A stretch of 51,899 bases of DNA from positions 91,665-143,563 of the forward strand of contig NZ_HE578931.1 of assembly GCF_000313565.1 (NCBI RefSeq), read 5' to 3'. The stretch comes from Dielma fastidiosa (GTDB taxonomy: Bacteria > Bacillota_I > Bacilli_A > Erysipelotrichales > Erysipelotrichaceae). Within the stretch, counting starts at the first letter, position 1. Each line of letters opens with the position of its first letter. The notes under the pieces were generated by a model. The model was not told the DNA's origin. It saw only the letters and a program-made list of their open reading frames with translations, and did no database searches. A program made the position numbers and the translations under genes. Shown one piece after another: positions 50,539 to 51,899 of the stretch.

Positions 50539-50897
50539 AGTTTGTGATTAAAGGTCGTTTAGCTGGACTTAATGAATATACAGAAAGCAACCGCTCTAAC
50601 CCTCGCAAGGGTAATAGAGTAAAGCACAGGGAACAACAAATAGTCACTACGGCAATCAGAAGCGCTCATCTCACGCCGATACATAAACCGGTAGTAGTTT
50701 ACATTGATTGGTTTGAAAAAGACAACAGAAGAGATGTAGACAATATCACGGCAGCCAAGAAATTCATTATGGATAGTTTAGTTGATACTGGCATCTTAAA
50801 AGACGACAGCAGACGTTATGTAAAGCAGATCGTAGATTGTGTTTTTACTGATACCAAGAATCCACGGATTGAAGTTGAATTGGTTGAGGTGGGTTGA
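50532..50897 (+). CDS. RusA family Holliday junction endonuclease
   Basis: A 121-residue RusA-like resolvase, which cuts Holliday junctions formed in phage recombination. The acidic catalytic set is visible: DNRRDVDNITAAKKFIMDSLVDTGILKDDS, with Asp residues at about 61, 67-69 and 87-88, matching the family pattern P-D-x-D-N and D-D-x-x-V. The N-terminal GRLAGLNEYTESNR also fits. It overlaps the previous gene by 7 bases. Confidence 0.88.
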   Translation: MVKFVIKGRLAGLNEYTESNRSNPRKGNRVKHREQQIVTTAIRSAHLTPIHKPVVVYIDWFEKDNRRDVDNITAAKKFIMDSLVDTGILKDDSRRYVKQIVDCVFTDTKNPRIEVELVEVG

Positions 50898-50898
50898 T

Positions 50899-51639
50899 AT
50901 GGCAGAAGGATATATCAAGTTATTTCGCAAGTTTGTAACATGGGAATGGTATGACGATATAAACACATCAAGGCTTTTTTTGCACCTATTATTAACTGCA
51001 AATTGGAAAGATGCTGAGTGGCATGGAATCATAATTAAACGTGGTTCCAAGCTCACTTCACGGTCAAGATTAGCAAAAGAGACTGGTTTAACGGAAGATC
51101 AAATTAAGACCAGTCTAAATAAGCTGATTTCCACCAACGAGATTACCAAAGAAAGCACCAACAAATACACAATCATAAACATTGTAAAATACGGCGATTA
51201 TCAAATTTCAAGTAATGATGATACCCAGCAAAACACCCAACAAGATAACCAATCAATGCCAAACAATTACCCCAACGAATGCCAATCAAATGCCAATCAA
51301 ATCCCCACAAATAAAGAAATAAAAGAATTAAAAGAATTAAAAGAAGATAATAATACTTCTTTAAAAGAAATAAATAAACAAATAAACAATCAAGAAAAGC
51401 CGACACTTTTTGAATTGTTTGAAGATGAATTTAAACGGCCATTAACCCAAATCGAAATCAAAAGGTTATTTGATTGGCAACAAGAGCATGATGAGCAGTT
51501 AGTTGTGTATGCTTTGCGTGAGGCTTCAATCAACAAGAAATGGAACTTTAATTACATCGGTCAGATTTTATATGAATGGCAGCGCAATGGCATGACGGCT
51601 GAAATGTACGAGGAGCGTGAAGATAATGGAAATCAATGA
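50899..51639 (+). CDS. DnaD-domain replication initiation protein
   Basis: A 246-residue protein. The N-terminal ~95 residues are a winged helix (YIKLFRKFVTWEWYDD, LTSRSRLAKETGLTEDQIKTSLNKL), a Gln/Asn/Lys/Glu-rich linker follows (~105-170), and the C-terminus is a DnaD domain (PLTQIEIKRLFDWQQEH, ALREASINKKWNFNYIGQILYEW). Such proteins open the phage origin and recruit the helicase loader. Start chosen at ATG 50899, where the fold begins, with GAGGTGGG just upstream. It overlaps the next gene by 14 bases. Confidence 0.85.
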   Translation: MAEGYIKLFRKFVTWEWYDDINTSRLFLHLLLTANWKDAEWHGIIIKRGSKLTSRSRLAKETGLTEDQIKTSLNKLISTNEITKESTNKYTIINIVKYGDYQISSNDDTQQNTQQDNQSMPNNYPNECQSNANQIPTNKEIKELKELKEDNNTSLKEINKQINNQEKPTLFELFEDEFKRPLTQIEIKRLFDWQQEHDEQLVVYALREASINKKWNFNYIGQILYEWQRNGMTAEMYEEREDNGNQ

Positions 51640-51899
51640 AATATACAAGCAAGCCATAGAAACTTATGGCAAAGATGCACAGCTAAAGATGGCGATTGAA
51701 GAAATGGCAGAGTTAACACAAGCCATCTGTAAAAGCTTTAGAGGTAAGGATAACACTGACAATATCGTTGAGGAGATTGCGGATGTTGAAATCATGCTTG
51801 CACAGCTAAAGCTGATTTATGGCATTGAGCAGTACAAAGTAGACATGCATAAAAGTTTAAAGCTCTTTAGACTTACTCAGAGGTTGAACAATGTTGATG
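51626..51899 (+). CDS. MazG-like NTP pyrophosphohydrolase, partial
   Basis: The first 91 codons are visible, open to the window edge. The metal-binding signature of all-alpha NTP pyrophosphohydrolases is present: AIEEMAELTQAI (EExxE) and NIVEEIADVEIML (ExxD), about 26 residues apart. Phage members cleave non-standard or excess nucleotides. Start at ATG 51626 with GAGGAGCGTG upstream, overlapping the DnaD gene. The C-terminus is missing only because the window ends. Confidence 0.8.
   Translation, partial: MEINEIYKQAIETYGKDAQLKMAIEEMAELTQAICKSFRGKDNTDNIVEEIADVEIMLAQLKLIYGIEQYKVDMHKSLKLFRLTQRLNNVD

Noticed and set aside
1-51899. CRISPR arrays and known anti-phage systems (restriction-modification, BREX, CBASS, retron).
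   Set aside because: No regularly spaced repeats, reverse transcriptase, methyltransferase-restriction pair, cyclase-effector pair or cas-like gene was seen.

Overview
The window looks like chromosome of a low-GC Gram-positive (Bacillota) bacterium. The evidence is a MutL with the endonuclease motif and no MutH, a RicT (YaaT) gene between holB and rsmI, tight ATGA-overlapping operons with AGGAGG-type ribosome binding sites, SLH and choline-type cell-wall repeats, and mannose-family PTS genes. The gene mix would suit an intestinal Erysipelotrichia-like organism, but that placement is an inference. A temperate prophage occupies the right end.

Region by region. 1-230 is the end of an IS3-like insertion sequence, cut by the window edge. 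246-1888 (minus) is a SEDS (RodA/FtsW) protein with a GNAT acetyltransferase. 1954-3549 is an orphan glucose-type PTS IIC/IIB protein that has lost its phosphorylation cysteine. 3622-9055 is mutS-mutL-miaA. 9171-10843 is a metallophosphoesterase, a 24-codon ORF and tcdA. 11171-17704 is a three-gene operon: a REC-GGDEF-EAL-REC-GGDEF protein, a hybrid histidine kinase with two receivers, and a separate Hpt protein. Together they form a complete phosphorelay into c-di-GMP turnover. 17863-21046 is a metal-responsive ArsR/SmtB repressor with a perfect 9-2-9 operator, and a Zn/Cd/Pb-type P1B-ATPase with three HMA domains and His-rich linkers.

21110-31150 is a surface-protein locus: a large SLH plus choline-type-repeat protein and a four-helix-bundle protein (minus), then a MalT-like LuxR regulator and a BspA-like leucine-rich-repeat protein with three Listeria-Bacteroides repeats (plus). 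31354-34871 is the housekeeping run tmk-holB-ricT-rsmI, followed by a GGDEF*-EAL protein. 36285-36812 is non-coding, with terminators, palindromes and the remnant of a MerR regulator. 36813-42837 is a LevR-like regulator divergent from a mannose-family PTS operon (IIA, IIB, IIC, IID) that ends in a BtpA/SgcQ gene. The regulator lacks the GAFTGA loop used to contact sigma-54, and the operon has a textbook sigma-A promoter.

From about 43073 to the right edge is the left part of a prophage inserted at the 3' end of a tRNA gene. It holds a tyrosine integrase, a CI-like S24 repressor with divergent promoters and duplicated operators, a Cro-like protein, several tiny membrane proteins, a cell-wall hydrolase apparently split by one in-frame TGA, and a recombination/replication module (Sak3/DUF1071-type annealing protein, Ref-like HNH nuclease, NinB-like, RusA, DnaD, MazG-like). 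The far attachment site and the structural genes lie outside the window.

No rRNA gene, complete tRNA gene, CRISPR array or clear riboswitch was seen. All family assignments come from reading motifs by eye; no database search was run.
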